NCBI GenBank assembly: GCA_964020085.1
Contig: OZ026598.1
Coordinates: forward strand, 20,414,129-20,478,128
Direction of reading: 5' to 3'
DNA: 64,000 bases
Source: Micromussa lordhowensis
Lineage: Eukaryota; Cnidaria; Anthozoa; Scleractinia; Lobophylliidae
This document shows positions 1 to 12,557 of this stretch, one piece after another. The notes under the pieces are model-generated. The model saw only the letters and a list, made by a program, of their open reading frames with translations. It ran no database searches and was not told where the DNA came from. The position numbers were made by a program, and so were the translations under genes. Numbering within the stretch: position 1 is the first letter of the stretch; each line of letters opens with the position of its first letter.

Positions 1-635
1 ATTCCAAACCGGAAAGTAGTAAACAAAAATGTACACTCTTAGACCTGAACTTTTGCATTTACTTCTTATCGCTTTCAAGACATCTTGCACGTTTTCAACA
101 TGATGATGAGCATCACAATAGCTTGACTCGAGACTGGTTCTCACTAGCTCACAAGCATCAGTATAAGCAACACACGCAGACACAGTAGAGTGCTGCTAAG
201 AAGCACTTTTTGTGTGGAAATTGTCAGAACTAAAGGCGCTAATTATCAACATCTTACTGCTTCTGCATATGTTCGCTTATACTTATGCTTATATGCGCTT
301 GTGAAAACCAAGCTTTAGCACATATGTACTTACCAATCGGGGTAACTGAAGAACGGTTTAATCTTGTAAAGAATCTTCAACACCCGCAAGTATTTGGCTG
401 CGAATAAACAGAGAAAAAGAGACCACAAAATTTCTATACTTATACCTGAATTTATTTTTGCGTGGTAGTAGCCAAAATATACTTTAGGATAGGTCAACTA
501 GGTCACGATTTTTCAAGAGTATTAACTAAAAGATAACTTTTCAATGTTCCTGTGATTAGAAATTAGCTTTTTTGCGATTACTAGTATAAATGAAATAAAT
601 GTTTATGATTGTTTTAAACATTTTATGTCATAATT

Positions 636-745
636 TGTTGGGTACGAATCGACCAGAGGGTTGGGTACGAACGGATCGAAAGTTGATACGAAACGTCTGA
701 GCCTGGGTACGAAAGATCCATGGGTACGAAACGACTGGTAAGTTT
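636..745 (+). repeat. Short degenerate tandem of GGGTACGAA motifs, segment copy 1
   Basis: TTGGGTACGAATCGA, TTGGGTACGAACGGA, TGGGTACGAAAGA and TGGGTACGAAACGA recur in about 110 bp. Copy 2 (35676-35795) has the same array with an added unit. Confidence 0.6.
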
Positions 746-3178
746 CTCTAGCGATGTATAGTGCTATTCTAGTGAGTTTATTTCGTCGACTAGTTCAGTT
801 TAGTATTGAATACACCATTTTCTTGATAGTTACGACGATTTCCATATTACAACCCATCTTTTTCGAAGCAACACCTGGAGCACTGGATAATGTGTTTCTA
901 GAGTTTTGATTGGCTTATAGGACATTGGATATCAGCCATCATTCACAACACTCATAATGATATGCAAAGTTGAAGTACGTAGTACAATGCAGTTTTATCG
1001 AATACAGGTAGGTTAGCATTCTTTGCACTAGTTGCCCGTAATAGCTCTGCAACAGATACCGAGACAACTTGTTCACTCCATCCGTGCTCTGTTTTCCACC
1101 CAGCTTTTCAGGGAGCGCAAATCAGGTAACGGCCCACCCTCCTCCCTTTATCATGTGGGTAATACCACTACTCGACCTCCCCGAGGTTTTGGTACCACTT
1201 AGGGTGTTCAGCCTCCAAAAGTCCACAGCGGGAGCTTTTGCCATACCTTTTAGGATACTGAGCCGAAAAAACGTCACATGAGATAATGTATTGTCTTAGA
1301 ATTGGTATCTCTTAGGGGGCATTTGAAGACACGCCCACAGAACAGGATCTTGTTTCCTCTTAGGTATTCTTTCCAAAATTGCTGCTGAGCACCCGCCTTT
1401 TTTTATATGGGAATTCCCCTCGGGATTGGATGAAGGATTTCCAAGGTTTTGACTGGCTTAGCAGCCAATCGATATCAGGCATCATACTTTGCCCGAAAAA
1501 TATAGTCTTTGAATTCTTTCCTTTGCAAATAAAATAAATATATGAAGAGCATGGCATCAATGAAACAAATGAACTGACACTCCAAGTGTCGCAACATGAG
1601 TTGATATATTACTTGGCTACATGCAGTTCGAAGTGACGGGTAAAATTTATTTGCTCCTTGAAGTAAAACAAGAATGTACATGTAACATTGATAAATACCT
1701 TCGTTCCTGATAGAATAAATGCCAGTTTTATCAACAGCCAAGACTCTACATTTGTAATGACCGCAGTATCAGCATTAAAAAGCCAAAGCTGAAAAGAAAA
1801 ATATGGAATCAATATCTCTAACACAGACATCCCAATCATTGCTTCATCAACTCATGAACAATAACACACTGTCACCATAAGCCTACTTTGTCTTTAGTTT
1901 AAAGTCAAATTGCTTTATACGACAGCTTAAAATTTCCATGTGATAAAAATGAAACATGGACTTACACAAGCATGTGTTTGCTGTCTACTGCCATTCTGAA
2001 TGGATTCTTGAATAAGAAATCTGAAGTTCACTGCACCTTGTGATTTGGAAATTAAATAACTAGAAATAAAGGTTTCTACACAATATGACCTGGAGAAGAA
2101 GAAGAAAAGATTTGCTATAAAAAGAAATATCCATACAGGTCCATATACAATGTGGCTACAAAAAATGGCACAGTATAAACATACTGTAAATAGATATACA
2201 GCGTATGTACACTTGAATTGTGTCTTCCAGATGATTATTGCTAATAGATAGAGGGTGGAAGCTATGATCTAAGGCACATAATTTTGAGAATGTTTTATCT
2301 ATCTTTTTTAATCTGGTGTATTGATAGATGTAACAGAATACAAGGAAAACCAATTCCGATAAGAAAATAACAAATACTCCTTAAGTGAAATACTCCAATG
2401 CTACAATATATAGGTGAGAGCTAATTAAGGAAATGGGAACACGATTTATGAAATCAAACAACACGACCATCAGAGGATGAAAATGCTGACTGTAAGGGAC
2501 CACTGCCAGCTTTAGAATATTAAATTCTGAATATCCTATTAGCTCCTGCTGCTGTTGTGAAAAGAAAATACACATAGGAAAGGGTATGTGCCAACATCCA
2601 AAACAATGAATCAAACAAAAATACCAAAATCAAACCACTTAACACCAGTAAAAAAAACACCAAAACAAAAGTCCACATAACAATAGATTAACAATACAAT
2701 ACAATTAGGAATGATGCAATACAATGCTACGCATAAATTTGTCAGAGTATTGGACAAGTATGTTTCTTTTGGAGGTTTGTTTACAAACACAAGTTTTAGG
2801 TTTAGAACACTGAATAAGAAAAACCATACCTGAACAAGTTGCTAGATCTCAAAGTAATACTATGTTTATAGAGGTGAATGCTAAATGCATGATCAGTAAT
2901 ATCCAAAACATCAAGACTTGAATCCTCAACTGCAACACTTCCTAATATGGAATTGCATCTACAGCACTTCAAAGGATGATGTTCTTCCCCCTGGCCAAGA
3001 AACATAATAAGTGTAATGGGAATCTACAACACCACTTATTACACGACTAGCTCCATGAGCCGGCAATAACAACCAAGTCCTGCACTGTGATTGGCTACCC
3101 ACATGGGCAATATGGCACTACCATGCCCACTCAGGATAACCTGCTGCGTCCCGCAAGAAACTGGTGTTTAATTTTCCA

Positions 3179-3314
3179 TAAACCAAGCTTATTCTGTCAA
3201 GCTCTCTAGATATTGGCCTCATTCTTTTTTTGCGTGTTCATGGGCCGAGACGGAGTTTAGGTCCATAAACACGCAAAAAAAGAAATTGGCCAATATCAAT
3301 TAAACCTTGGTCAA
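3179..3314. mobile_element. Foldback MITE, copy 1
   Basis: Arms ACCAAGCTTATTCTGTCAAG... and ...CCTTGGTCAATAA fold together; the centre pairs TTTTTTTGCGTGTT with AACACGCAAAAAAA. The matching element in segment 2 is at 38665-38816. Confidence 0.6.
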
Positions 3315-5790
3315 TAACCCATATATGCATGTGTGGTCTTGAATGAACCAAGGGTTTCATTAAGGGACATGCACTGGGAAGATTGACCGGCTGTGAAAAA
3401 GATTTTTCCCGCCTGCAGGTTTGGCCTTCTAGAAGATGGTTTTTAAAAATTTATAAAAAAATTCAGTTCAAAACGTTTTCCCACCCGTGAAAACCAGTTG
3501 CCTTCCTACTGAAAATGTAAAAAGTAAGGGATACATTTTCTTAATAGATATATAATTTTAGATTGCATAGATTTCAAATCAACACATTGTATATTGTATA
3601 CTATATGTGTCTATTAGATCCAGTCGGGGCCCAGGGCAAAAAGGAGTGGTCCCAAGTGAAAAAACTGCCTCATTGAATAGTTTTCCAGCCATTTTGGCCT
3701 CACATTCTTCTTAAAGCTGGAAGCGATGTTTACTTGATCAAATCATTTGTGTTATTATATCAATAGATGAGGTGAACGCTAAATCACTGGATCTCTGGAT
3801 GTCCAGATCACTAAATTATGAAGGAGGAGTAAAGGTTGCCAGCAAAATGGCTGGAAATCTAGTCTATGCAATATATCCTTGGATATCATCTATCATTTTT
3901 TACTTACTGGTAAAATCTGCAAACTGCCAGGCTGTACAGTTGAGCTGTGCAGTTTAATGTAGTATTCACCCACAAAACAGTCCTTTTCGCCAGGTTCAAG
4001 AAATCCCACAACAGATGTTAGATGACTGTTTCCATGACAACACCAGTCTTGAGCCAGTTCAAGCCAGTTTTCTGATGGTAACTCTAGGACCCTTTTGAAC
4101 TGCCTTGAAAAATTAAGAACAGCTTCTTCTCATATTGGAAAGAAGTTTCCAAGTTCACCAAACATCAATAACAATGCTGACTGATTGATTGAAATCTTTC
4201 TTGAAGGAAAGGATACATGTATTTAGGGAAAGCTGAAATACGGCATGAAAACTGTCCAAGTTCTCCCAGAATTAAAATGTCTTTCCACATAGCTTCCATC
4301 TCTCTCCCACTGATCAATATCTTTCTTGAAGGAAAGATATTTTGAGGTGACTACAAATAGAACACGAAGATACTTTCTTGTTCTTAGGAAATCGATTTGA
4401 ACTTACATCTCAGGCAATAATACAGCTGAGCCACACATCCGGCAACAGACACTGTGCCATCCACTTCTTAACTCACTCAGCTCTGTCTTCAAATGCCTCT
4501 TGGCCAATATCTCTTGTGAGTCATTTGAGTGATATTCAAATTGAAGCCTCATTTGAACTTCACTTCTTCTACATATTGAAAGCCCACTACATGTCCTTGG
4601 GATCACACTAAAAGAAGCTAATCAAATACAAAAGTGATTATTAAATTACATTACATTGTAAACATAAAAAGAAATATGAATTTCCCTTAGGCACACCTCT
4701 CCTTGAGCCTTCTGGTACATCACTTTGAGATTTCTATCTTGAATGATTGTGATATAATTTTGATATAATTGTGATATAAAGAGGAAAAACTATCAACATT
4801 TACTACTTGCTAAGAGACGTACTGTACTCTAAAAAAAAAAGAAAGTTCTACTTCAATTGATGTTGCAGATGTTGCCATAAAAGAAACAGTTAAGTTCGAG
4901 TTGGTCTGCACAACAGCTTCCAAAACTTTGTTCTCATATCCCACTGGTTTCCTCGGATTTTCATCTGCATACATATAACTATCCATTTCTAATTGCTTGT
5001 TTCCTGGTACATGCTTTATGATTGGACAAATTCATGTTTAAAATCCACCTGAGGGGGACAAATTGGTTTCACAGGCCTAATGGGACTTCTAAAGTTCATG
5101 AAAGTTCCTATTCTCAATTAGTTTAGTTTTCTAACCCATTTATGTCCACAAGTTTATCATATAGGGTTCTATATAATTTTATCAGTACTGAATAATTAGG
5201 ATGAGATTTTGGACAATGATAATCTATTATTTAATTTTAGCCTTGCTGATTTGTTATGCAAGAGTTTGTCTAATCAAAAAGTGTACCAGAAGTGAGTAAA
5301 TAAGAAAATATATAGAGGGTGAGAAAGGGTTAATGAACATGATGAAGGCAAAAATTAATGTGTGACACATGAAAAGCAACTACAAGACATATGTGATTCT
5401 TGAATGTGTGAAAGCCTGTCATCAAAAGTAGTTATGACATGTGAATTTTGTCGACATTCATATTATGAATGAAGATGACAACCCCCTCCCCCCGATTTCC
5501 CAGCCTTTGCTACCTTTGAAATAGATTTAAAAAACACCTACCAACTTGCAGGGTATCAGAATAAGGCTTTGGAGTTTTCGGATGGACCATTCCAGCGAGA
5601 TAGACCATATGTGATGCAGGCTAGTAGCCAATTAGTGATAATAGGGTTAGAGTAAATTCATGTGTTGTGGTTGTGAAAGGGATCTCATAAAGTAAACCAA
5701 GAGGCTTGAGCCTACATTCTTGCAAGCTCGACATGAAACAATATCCAATAGTTTAATGTTCTCTCAACCTATCTGATAGACAATATTTAG

Positions 5791-5937
5791 CAATTATTGA
5801 ATGAGGCTAAGTAGGATATGAAGAATTCTGCAGAACAAGGAGGGTGTTATCGACAGAGGCCGAAGGCCAAGGTGGATAATACCCTCCGAGATCTGCAGTA
5901 TTCTTCATATCCTACGAAAGCCGACTTCAATAATTGC
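5791..5937. mobile_element. Foldback MITE (CAATTATT ends), copy 1
   Basis: CAATTATTGAATGAGGCTAA pairs with TTAGCC-like sequence ending AATAATTG; GGATATGAAGAATTCTGCAG pairs with CTGCAGTATTCTTCATATCC. The same element lies at 42121-42271. Confidence 0.65.
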
Positions 5938-6256
5938 TTTATTATTCATTCAAAATATTTCCCCGTTCTTAAAGGAGTTTCGCCATTTCGCTCTATGTTT
6001 TTTTGCTCACTAAAAATAACATAATATCGTCCCCAGGTTTTCTCGGTCAACGGTTCAATAATCTGCAGCGGGCTACACTTTTGATGTCATTTGACGTCAT
6101 CGGTTCAATAATCTGAAGCGGGCTGCACTTTTGACATCATTGATTCAATATGGTGAAGATTCTTTCCAAATTTGGTGAACAGCAGCCAGTTATGGTAAAT
6201 TATGCATGTGGTTTTAATCAATTAGAAACGGGGAAATATTTTGAATGAATAATTAA

Positions 6257-6271
6257 CAATTATTCCATGAA

Positions 6272-6306
<35 letters not shown>

Positions 6307-6778
6307 AGGGCCAAGTTGCCTATAACCAATCTCATATCCAACAAGCGCGAATGGAATAATTGTTTTCTTAAATTCTCAACCTTCGGTTTTGCCAAGTTAA
6401 GGTAAATATTGTTGTTGTTGTTGTTATGTAACCTTCACGATTGCTCTCGACGGTCGTATTTGAAATTTTGCAAATTTTAATTGAAGCTTAACAGGTACGT
6501 ACCGTTAAACAATCTCTTTCCGAACTTTGTGGCTTTTTTTTTGTTGTTTCTGGGACAGCCTTGTCGATAATTTCTTGCATTTCTTGCGTGGATAGCTCGC
6601 CAAATCTGCCTTTTTTTATCCATTTTTTTGTCAACGAAACTTGGCTTCACGGGAAAATTTATGCTGAGCGACATTTGCCGCATTCATTTCCATATATGGT
6701 CAAACGCAGGTATAATGGCTGGTAACCGAGATCTAATAAACAAATAAGAAAGCTAGAATTGCATTATCCGAGGCTGAG
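6257..6778. mobile_element. Insertion found only in segment copy 1, with a foldback left part
   Basis: Copy 2 runs straight through this point (near 42585). The first 106 bases (6257-6362) fold back: CAATTATTCCATGAACGCGC with its inverse GCGCGAATGGAATAATTG, around GGATATGAGAT. The rest contains a (GTT)n run at 6409-6424 and a possible short minus-strand ORF. A closely related foldback occurs at 15177-15293. Confidence 0.6.
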
Positions 6779-8609
6779 AATTTAATAAAAATCATTATTC
6801 ATGAATCAATGATGTCATGCTGGCAAATACCCAGGGGGGGGGGGGGGACTTACATAAATTTCGGATAGGGGTGTGCCGCAAAGGGTCTTAAACCCTGACC
6901 CTATTTAAGGTGAAGGTTAAGGCCCAAACCCGAAAAATGACACCCAATTGAAGGGAAAATCAAAAATTAAGAATAGTGTGCACGGGTCAGCTTTATTTCG
7001 TTTGTGTTACTCTGGAAGTTAACCAAAGGTTCAGTTTTAACACATCATTTGTTTTTCGTTTAGCTGGGCATCTGCCTACGCAATTTTAGCTGGTAGAATC
7101 TAGGCACCCTATCTGAGGATCTCGCCGGGAACACAGTACCAACAGGGGCAAAAATGATATCCTATTTAAGGATCGAGAACCTCAAAAACCCTACCCTATC
7201 CCACGGCACATACCGATATAGCCCATATACACATGTACACATGTCAAATACACATGTACACCGTTGATTATGTTTGCGGTAGAACGCTTGAAAGGTACGA
7301 AATCTCGCCGCAGTCAAGACTACAAATGTGACGAAACTCGTTAGCGCTATACTTGAAAAGCGGAAACACATATTCACCTGGATAAAGCACCGTGTTCTCG
7401 TCTCCTTCTGTATCGCCATCTGCAGATGCCCTGACCACATGGCTATTAAACGTCAAATGACGTGAATAAATTTGAACAATTTTCATTAAATTACTGTCTT
7501 CAGAAGGTTTTCCTTTTGTATCACCCCTTAAGCTAACTATCAAATACGCTGCATTTAAGTTCTTTCCAACATCACACCAAATCGGCGCAGCACTTAAATC
7601 GTCCGCCATTTTGAAAATTTGGCCCAGACTCAGTTCCAGTACCTTCTCGTAACAAATTTCGAAGTCGTTCCAGTCCCAAAGAGCGCTTTCCCGCGTAAAA
7701 AATTGGGCTCCTACTTATACCTAATATTTTGTGAAATGAGGTTCTTCAAAAGCACTTTGCTTACGAACGCCATCTTCTGTATTGCATCTTACTGCATGTA
7801 ACTGAGTAATTTTACATGGACATAGTCCTCCAGCGACGTCTTAGCTGGAGAAATTATGACGTGAATACAAGGACTTTCCGCTCTAGCGCTTTTGCTTAGC
7901 CATTTAACATTTTTCGCAGACGCAAGCCGTCCATACATTTGCTGTATTTTATTTCACGCACGCAAAGCCAAAGTTCGTGAAGTATAGTGTGTAAATGGAA
8001 GTAAATTTTCACAAGTACCAAAATGTCCATCGTCGCTTCTGCTGTGTAAAATCAAAAAGACAGAAAATGCTTAAACTTTTTTCACAGACACAAATCACCC
8101 GCCATATATTTTCTCTCTTATGATTTGGTTTTGCACACGTGAAGCCAACTAATTCACGCCCATTAGAGCCAAAGAAGTTACACTTCGACGAGAGAAGAGA
8201 GCACCCACAAAGCTAGCTATGATACTCAGTGCTTCCTTATTCCTTCTCCCTTCACAGGCTTTTTCAGGCGATCAAAGAGAGCTGAGCGTGGAGCACGGAT
8301 GTAATTTTTAATTCATTTTCTATGGCGCGGACGACTGGGGACAAGGCAGTCCTTGTTCTACCCAATTCTCGGACGGTTCTGCCCCGTTTGTAAACTGGAT
8401 TTTCACTCAGTTCTCGGTAAAGTCACGGGATTAGGTTGAGAATTAAACCGGATTTCAGTAAAATCCCTTAGCCCGACATGATACATTCCTTGCAGGAGCA
8501 TGACCGTGTTTATTCAAAGTAAAGAAACAGTGTCATCATTACTGAATGTTTTATTAACAGAAAAAATACAGGATTTTCGCTAACCTCAAATTAACTATTA
8601 ATTAAAATT

Positions 8610-9231
8610 AAGGTGGCTCGAAACAAAAACACCTTAAATCTTCGAAAATTTAAAGTGGCTCTGAACCCTCTTCGTAGAATTTTTTTAAACTTTGCAAAAA
8701 GTGCATCTTATCATGCTGATTACAATTCGATAATAAAAAATGGGGGTCACCCAGCTCGTTTTCGAATTATAAGCGCTTAAAGCTAAAATTATGGGTGTTT
8801 TTAGCAGATCATATTATTGCTATGGCAGCGCCGTAGCTAGTAACAGGCCAACCGAGGCACATGCCTCGGTCATTTCTTTGGCTTTTGCTGTTTATAGTAC
8901 CTAATACCTAGGAAGAGAACTCAACCATGGACTGATTGCCTTAGTCATAAGTTATTCATAGACATTGCCTCAGTCAAATTTTTTTTTGGCTACGGCCCTG
9001 TATGGTAACCTATTGTGCCATAAAATTGACAGCAACTTGTTCACCAATGATTGGGCAGATTTTTGATACCATGATTTTGGTATTAACTGATATAGAGTGG
9101 TTATAATGACACATCAAACTCTAAGACTTGGAAAGTACTCGAAACTGTATCGGCCTTAGATGCGCAAGTTATCAATTGAAAACGAAGTGGAAAGGAAAAC
9201 GTAACCCACAAACCTGCTATTGAGCCACCTT
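8610..9231. mobile_element. AAGGTGGCTC-type non-autonomous DNA element, copy 1
   Basis: Bounded by AAGGTGGCTC at 8610 and GAGCCACCTT at 9222-9231. The left end appears doubled (a second weaker AAAGTGGCTC near 8650). It contains the hAT-like MITE at 8826-9000. The counterpart in the second segment is 44456-44897, and a third copy lies inverted at 19636-20343. Confidence 0.6.
8826..9000. mobile_element. hAT-like MITE (175 bp) nested in another repeat
   Basis: The ends CAGCGCCGTAGC and, inverted, CAGGGCCGTAGC match at 11 of 12 positions. TATGG lies on both sides (8821-8825 and 9001-9005). Copy 2 has one TATGG and no insert at the matching site (near 44666-44670). TIRs beginning CAG with a GCCGTAGC core are common in hAT elements; a 5-bp duplication fits a minor hAT group. 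It inserted into the AAGGTGGCTC-type element after the segmental duplication. Confidence 0.75.
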
Positions 9232-9482
9232 AAATTTAATACTTTTTACCTACTAATTTAAATTTACATTTTGAGACTGAAGATCCTTCGACTACATCGC
9301 TTATCTTAATCTTACTTTGAGCAACCAAGACAGGTGTGATTTAACATTATATGCAATAAAAAATATGCTGAGATTATCAATTGCTTGGTTGCTTTCACGC
9401 TTCATTTTCTATATTACATTTTCTATTATTATTATTATTTGTGTTTATTTGTCTTTTCTCTCATTTTGTCACATTGAGAGTA

Positions 9483-9666
9483 CAGTCAACTCTCCACTAA
9501 CGGACACTCTCGTAAACGGACTGTCTACTTACGGACACTGTTTTCAATTCCTCTGTTTGCCTTTCGCCCCTTTTTTCTTAAGGGAATAATTCTCGTAACG
9601 GGACAGTTCTACTAACAGACACATTTTCCAATTCCCGAGGGTGTCCGCTTACGAGAGAGTTGACTG
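9483..9666. mobile_element. Tc1/mariner-like MITE, copy 1
   Basis: Terminal inverted repeat CAGTCAACTCTC against GAGAGTTGACTG, flanked by TA on both sides, with inner repeats of CGGACACT-type. Present at the same place in both segments (45143-45327), so it is older than the duplication. The TA duplication points to the Tc1/mariner/pogo group. Confidence 0.72.
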
Positions 9667-10392
9667 TATTGTATCTTTTTACACCGCACCTTTTCTAATA
9701 ATTTAAATATTAAGCACTAAACTTAAAGCACTATTAAGCACTAAACTTATAAAGCACTTTTTTTCTAGTGATTGCAGACATGTGATTGAAAGACCAGTTT
9801 TCTTTGCGCTTGCATGACATACTGAGAGTTCTCTGTGCAGAAAACTGACGAACCCAGTTGTCAGGAAACCAACAATGCTATCAAGATTTAAAAGTCAATC
9901 CAGGTTTAAATATATCTTGTTCAAAAGTGCTTTTTACAAGTCTAAAGTACAAAAACAGAAGCCACCCACGAAAAGTGACAAACAAATAAAATTCGTGATC
10001 GTCCTAAAATAAAATATCGCGATCAATCATGCTCTGAAAAATCAGGCGCGTATTTTGTCTGTCCCATCATAAATTAACTGTAAAAACAAGCGTGAAACGC
10101 TTTTTTGACCACTTGGAAACAACAACAGCCACCATACTCGGCACGTTCATCTTCATCTTTGTCATGGTAGTCGTTCAACATCTCCTTTGTGTCACGCCAT
10201 CTCTTGTTCAGAGCTTCCAGTTTCCCTTCAACCCCTTCTGTTGTCGTCATGTTAAGCGACTCGCTAGTTATTTCCTCGCCAAGTTTATTTATATATTTCA
10301 TCTGAACTTCCTTCTTTTCTATCTCTTCACAACGCATCTTGGGATAAAATGAGAAAAATTCGATCACATTTAAGGTAAACCAAATTATTTAA

Positions 10393-12068
10393 GTAACGCT
10401 ACGGACAACAGCAGTAGCACGAACGGCAATGGAATGCTTGGAGTTTTGTTTGCAACCACAAATAATTGGCTTAACTAATTAAAATTCAACGTTCTGATTG
10501 GCCGAAATCGTTCAGTTCACGATTTTTCCACGATCTTTCTCGATTACATCCTCGTAAACCCCGAAAACTGAAAGAATGTTTTACGAACCATTGTTTTGCA
10601 CGTTCGGGCAAAAATCGTATGTGAGCGTCCCGAGTTATTTTCAGAAACAAAGTCGGAAAGGTCAAAGCTCATATTACACTCGCGTGGTAGCCATATTGTG
10701 AGTCGAAATTGGAAGCTGTTTTTCTCTTTTGGTGGAGTTTGAACGCGCTAAAATCTGTAAATATAACATCTGAGTTGTAAATAGTTGTATTATATAAGCT
10801 CCCAGTTTTCGAATTCGATCTGCAAAAGGTTTCTTAGATGCCGTTTAGTTCTTCGTGTTGCTGTCCTCGTCACGATGAATGGAAGCATGATGTTGTGGGT
10901 CCCACACATTTGAGGACATGCACTCGTAAAGAGGCCGCAATCTTGAATTTTGCTTCAGACGACCCGAAAAACAAACCCCGCAAGAGAAAGATTTGCATTT
11001 ACTGCCGTTCACGACTGGAAGTGGCTGAGTGAAGTGTAGTAATTCGGCGCTCCAAAATCAAGCGCGATTGGAAATCTTACCGCGTATGCATTGATCGGGA
11101 CCGCAAACGGAAATGTTCAGTTGTGACTTCCAATCAATAGGCGACAAAATTTCTAACCGCGCGACTGATAAGATTCTCTTATTGCATGTTTCTTTGTCTT
11201 TTCAATGAACATCTTCTTAGATTTGAGATCAAGAATGGTTACGTTCATGGATTTTTTCGTATTTTATTATTTTCTCGAGCCACAAAATCTGGTAATGGTC
11301 TCCAGAGTTTGCTTATTCTTGGTGTTTCGTGTTTCATGGCAGTCACCCGATACGACAAGCTCTACAAAGCTGCCATGTTCTGGACGTAAGCAAGTCTGGT
11401 AAATTATACCAGAAAGACTAGCCTGCGAATAGCTTGCTGGCGAAGACGGAAAAAAATTCGCCGTGCGCGAAACAGAAGAATGGGCGAATCGATCGGGGCG
11501 GACTCGCGATTGAGAAATGGAAGAATTTACCCGAGATTAAACAGGATCGAAGATTACTTCTGCCATTCACGGACATTACGGACAGCTGCGAAGATGAAGA
11601 TGAATGAAGTTATGCTCGTTATTACAATCTTAACTTTCTTTTTTTTTTACGTTACTGGCGGTTTGGCGGTAAATCGGAAACCGAACTACGGTGGACTTGT
11701 TTCTGCGAACACAATGAACTGGCGTGAATAATTGACAAATCTGTCAAAATTACGACGAAAGCAAGGCACACTATCCCGTGCAGCGAGATGAGTCATGAAT
11801 AAACACAGTTCCTCGCGTACGATTTTTTTACGACTTCTCTTGTTTAAAGCTCTAGTTAAACTAAAGACAATCTGTGAATTTGAGCTGTGTAATCGAATTC
11901 TAAAGGTTTGAAATTTCCATACAACCATTTGAATTTCGCGCTAAAATCATTTTGTCCAATGAGATAACCGAATAAAATTTAATTAACACTTTCTCTCGTG
12001 CCATACATTAACGGCTCCCGTTGCCGCGGACCTATTGTTCTTGCTACAGTTCGTAGCCGGAGCGTTAC
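10393..12068. mobile_element. piggyBac-like non-autonomous element with TTAA duplications (1676 bp)
   Basis: The ends read GTAACGCTACGG and, inverted, GTAACGCTCCGG, with weaker similarity inward (AGTAGCACGAAC against TGTAGCAAGAAC). TTAA lies directly on both sides (10389-10392 and 12069-12072). Copy 2 has a single TTAA at the matching place (near 46018-46021) and no insert, so this is a filled/empty pair. TTAA targeting is the mark of piggyBac-type transposases. The element holds no transposase; its ORFs are short, such as 10838-11032 with a CIYC motif. It entered after the segmental duplication. Confidence 0.82.
10838..11032 (+). CDS. Short cysteine/basic ORF inside the piggyBac-like element (64 residues)
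   Basis: ATG to TGA, starting MPFSSSCCCPRHDEWKHD and ending KRKICIYCRSRLEVAE. Cysteines and histidines (CCCPRH, C, CIYC) with a basic stretch (KNKPRKRK) could bind zinc or nucleic acid, but spacing fits no zinc finger that I know. It may be captured host sequence or a transposase remnant, or chance. Confidence 0.22.
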   Translation: MPFSSSCCCPRHDEWKHDVVGPTHLRTCTRKEAAILNFASDDPKNKPRKRKICIYCRSRLEVAE

Positions 12069-12112
12069 TTAAGCTATCTGAGAGAATCCTTTGTTAAACA
12101 GCTAGTTTACCA

Positions 12113-12254
12113 CCAGTAGCTCAGTGGTTAGAGCATCCGACTAGATCACGGAGGGTCGTGGGTTCAAATCCCATCTGGGACTCGGAATTTTTTTCCGAGT
12201 CTACATTTCTCCTAATATTTAATATCGTCGTTGTTGTTGTTTCATCTTTAACAT
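12113..12254 (+). repeat. tRNA-headed SINE, unit A
   Basis: Has an A-box-like TAGCTCAGTGGTTAGAGC and a B-box GGGTTCAAATCCC, followed by a CTCGGA...TCCGAG stem and a T-rich, GTT-repeat tail. The acceptor arm is poor, so this is a tRNA-derived SINE and not a working tRNA. It is identical over 142 bp to unit B. Confidence 0.8.
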
Positions 12255-12415
12255 ACTCACTTTGGAGGTTGGTTGGCTGCATCTTGATATGCATTAATGT
12301 GACAGCGTGATGCTGTTAGTGAGTTTCACATATGCTAGTCAATACTTGGCTGTGTAGCCGCGCGATGCGGTTCCAGTCAAGACCCACAAATTGGCCCTTG
12401 CTCACCATGGAGTCT

Positions 12416-12557
12416 CCAGTAGCTCAGTGGTTAGAGCATCCGACTAGATCACGGAGGGTCGTGGGTTCAAATCCCATCTGGGACTCGGAATTTTTTTCCG
12501 AGTCTACATTTCTCCTAATATTTAATATCGTCGTTGTTGTTGTTTCATCTTTAACAT
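12416..12557 (+). repeat. tRNA-headed SINE, unit B
   Basis: Identical over 142 bp to unit A, 303 bp further on in the same orientation. Its end joins a remnant of a spectrin exon at TTCTAAAAACGACTG. The SINE end TCATCTTTAACATTT and the lost exon sequence TCATCTTCATTT share short homology at that joint. Confidence 0.8.

Larger units (their letters stand above)
1..7609 (-). pseudogene. UBE3D: UBE3D-like pseudogene (duplicated copy)
   Basis: Exons matching the intact copy lie at 7378-7609, 4407-4607, 3908-4103, 2830-2990, tentatively 2468-2502, then 1966-2036, 1699-1788, 334-397 and 143 leftward off the window edge. Two lesions are visible. The exon at 1699-1788 is 90 nt against 94 nt in copy 2: four bases (TTTA on the plus strand) are missing, so the frame shifts and no longer fits the next exon. 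The last exon has lost two bases near 128 and reaches a stop at 113-115. Earlier exons remain open, with only substitutions and one in-frame 3-nt difference, so decay looks recent. A truncated protein could still be made from the first half. The off-window end cannot be checked. Confidence 0.72.

Noticed and set aside
2381..2614. Minus-strand frame with QQQELIGYSEF as a UBE3D exon
   Set aside because: Its phase does not fit the neighbouring exons; a 35-nt exon inside the same region fits better but remains tentative.
5530..5630. Minus-strand frame VYLAGMVHPKTPKPY as the missing UBE3D exon (also about 41870-41960)
   Set aside because: The frame is kept in both copies, but no acceptor gives the phase required after exon 1 and the possible donors are weak.
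10092..10352. 86-residue plus-strand ORF with hydrophobic stretches, also at 45680-45982
   Set aside because: Antisense to the terminal spectrin exon, whose phase and acceptor fit the gene model.
12113..12181. Possible functional tRNA genes at 12.1 and 12.4 kb
   Set aside because: A and B boxes are good, but the acceptor stem does not pair properly and a SINE tail follows directly.
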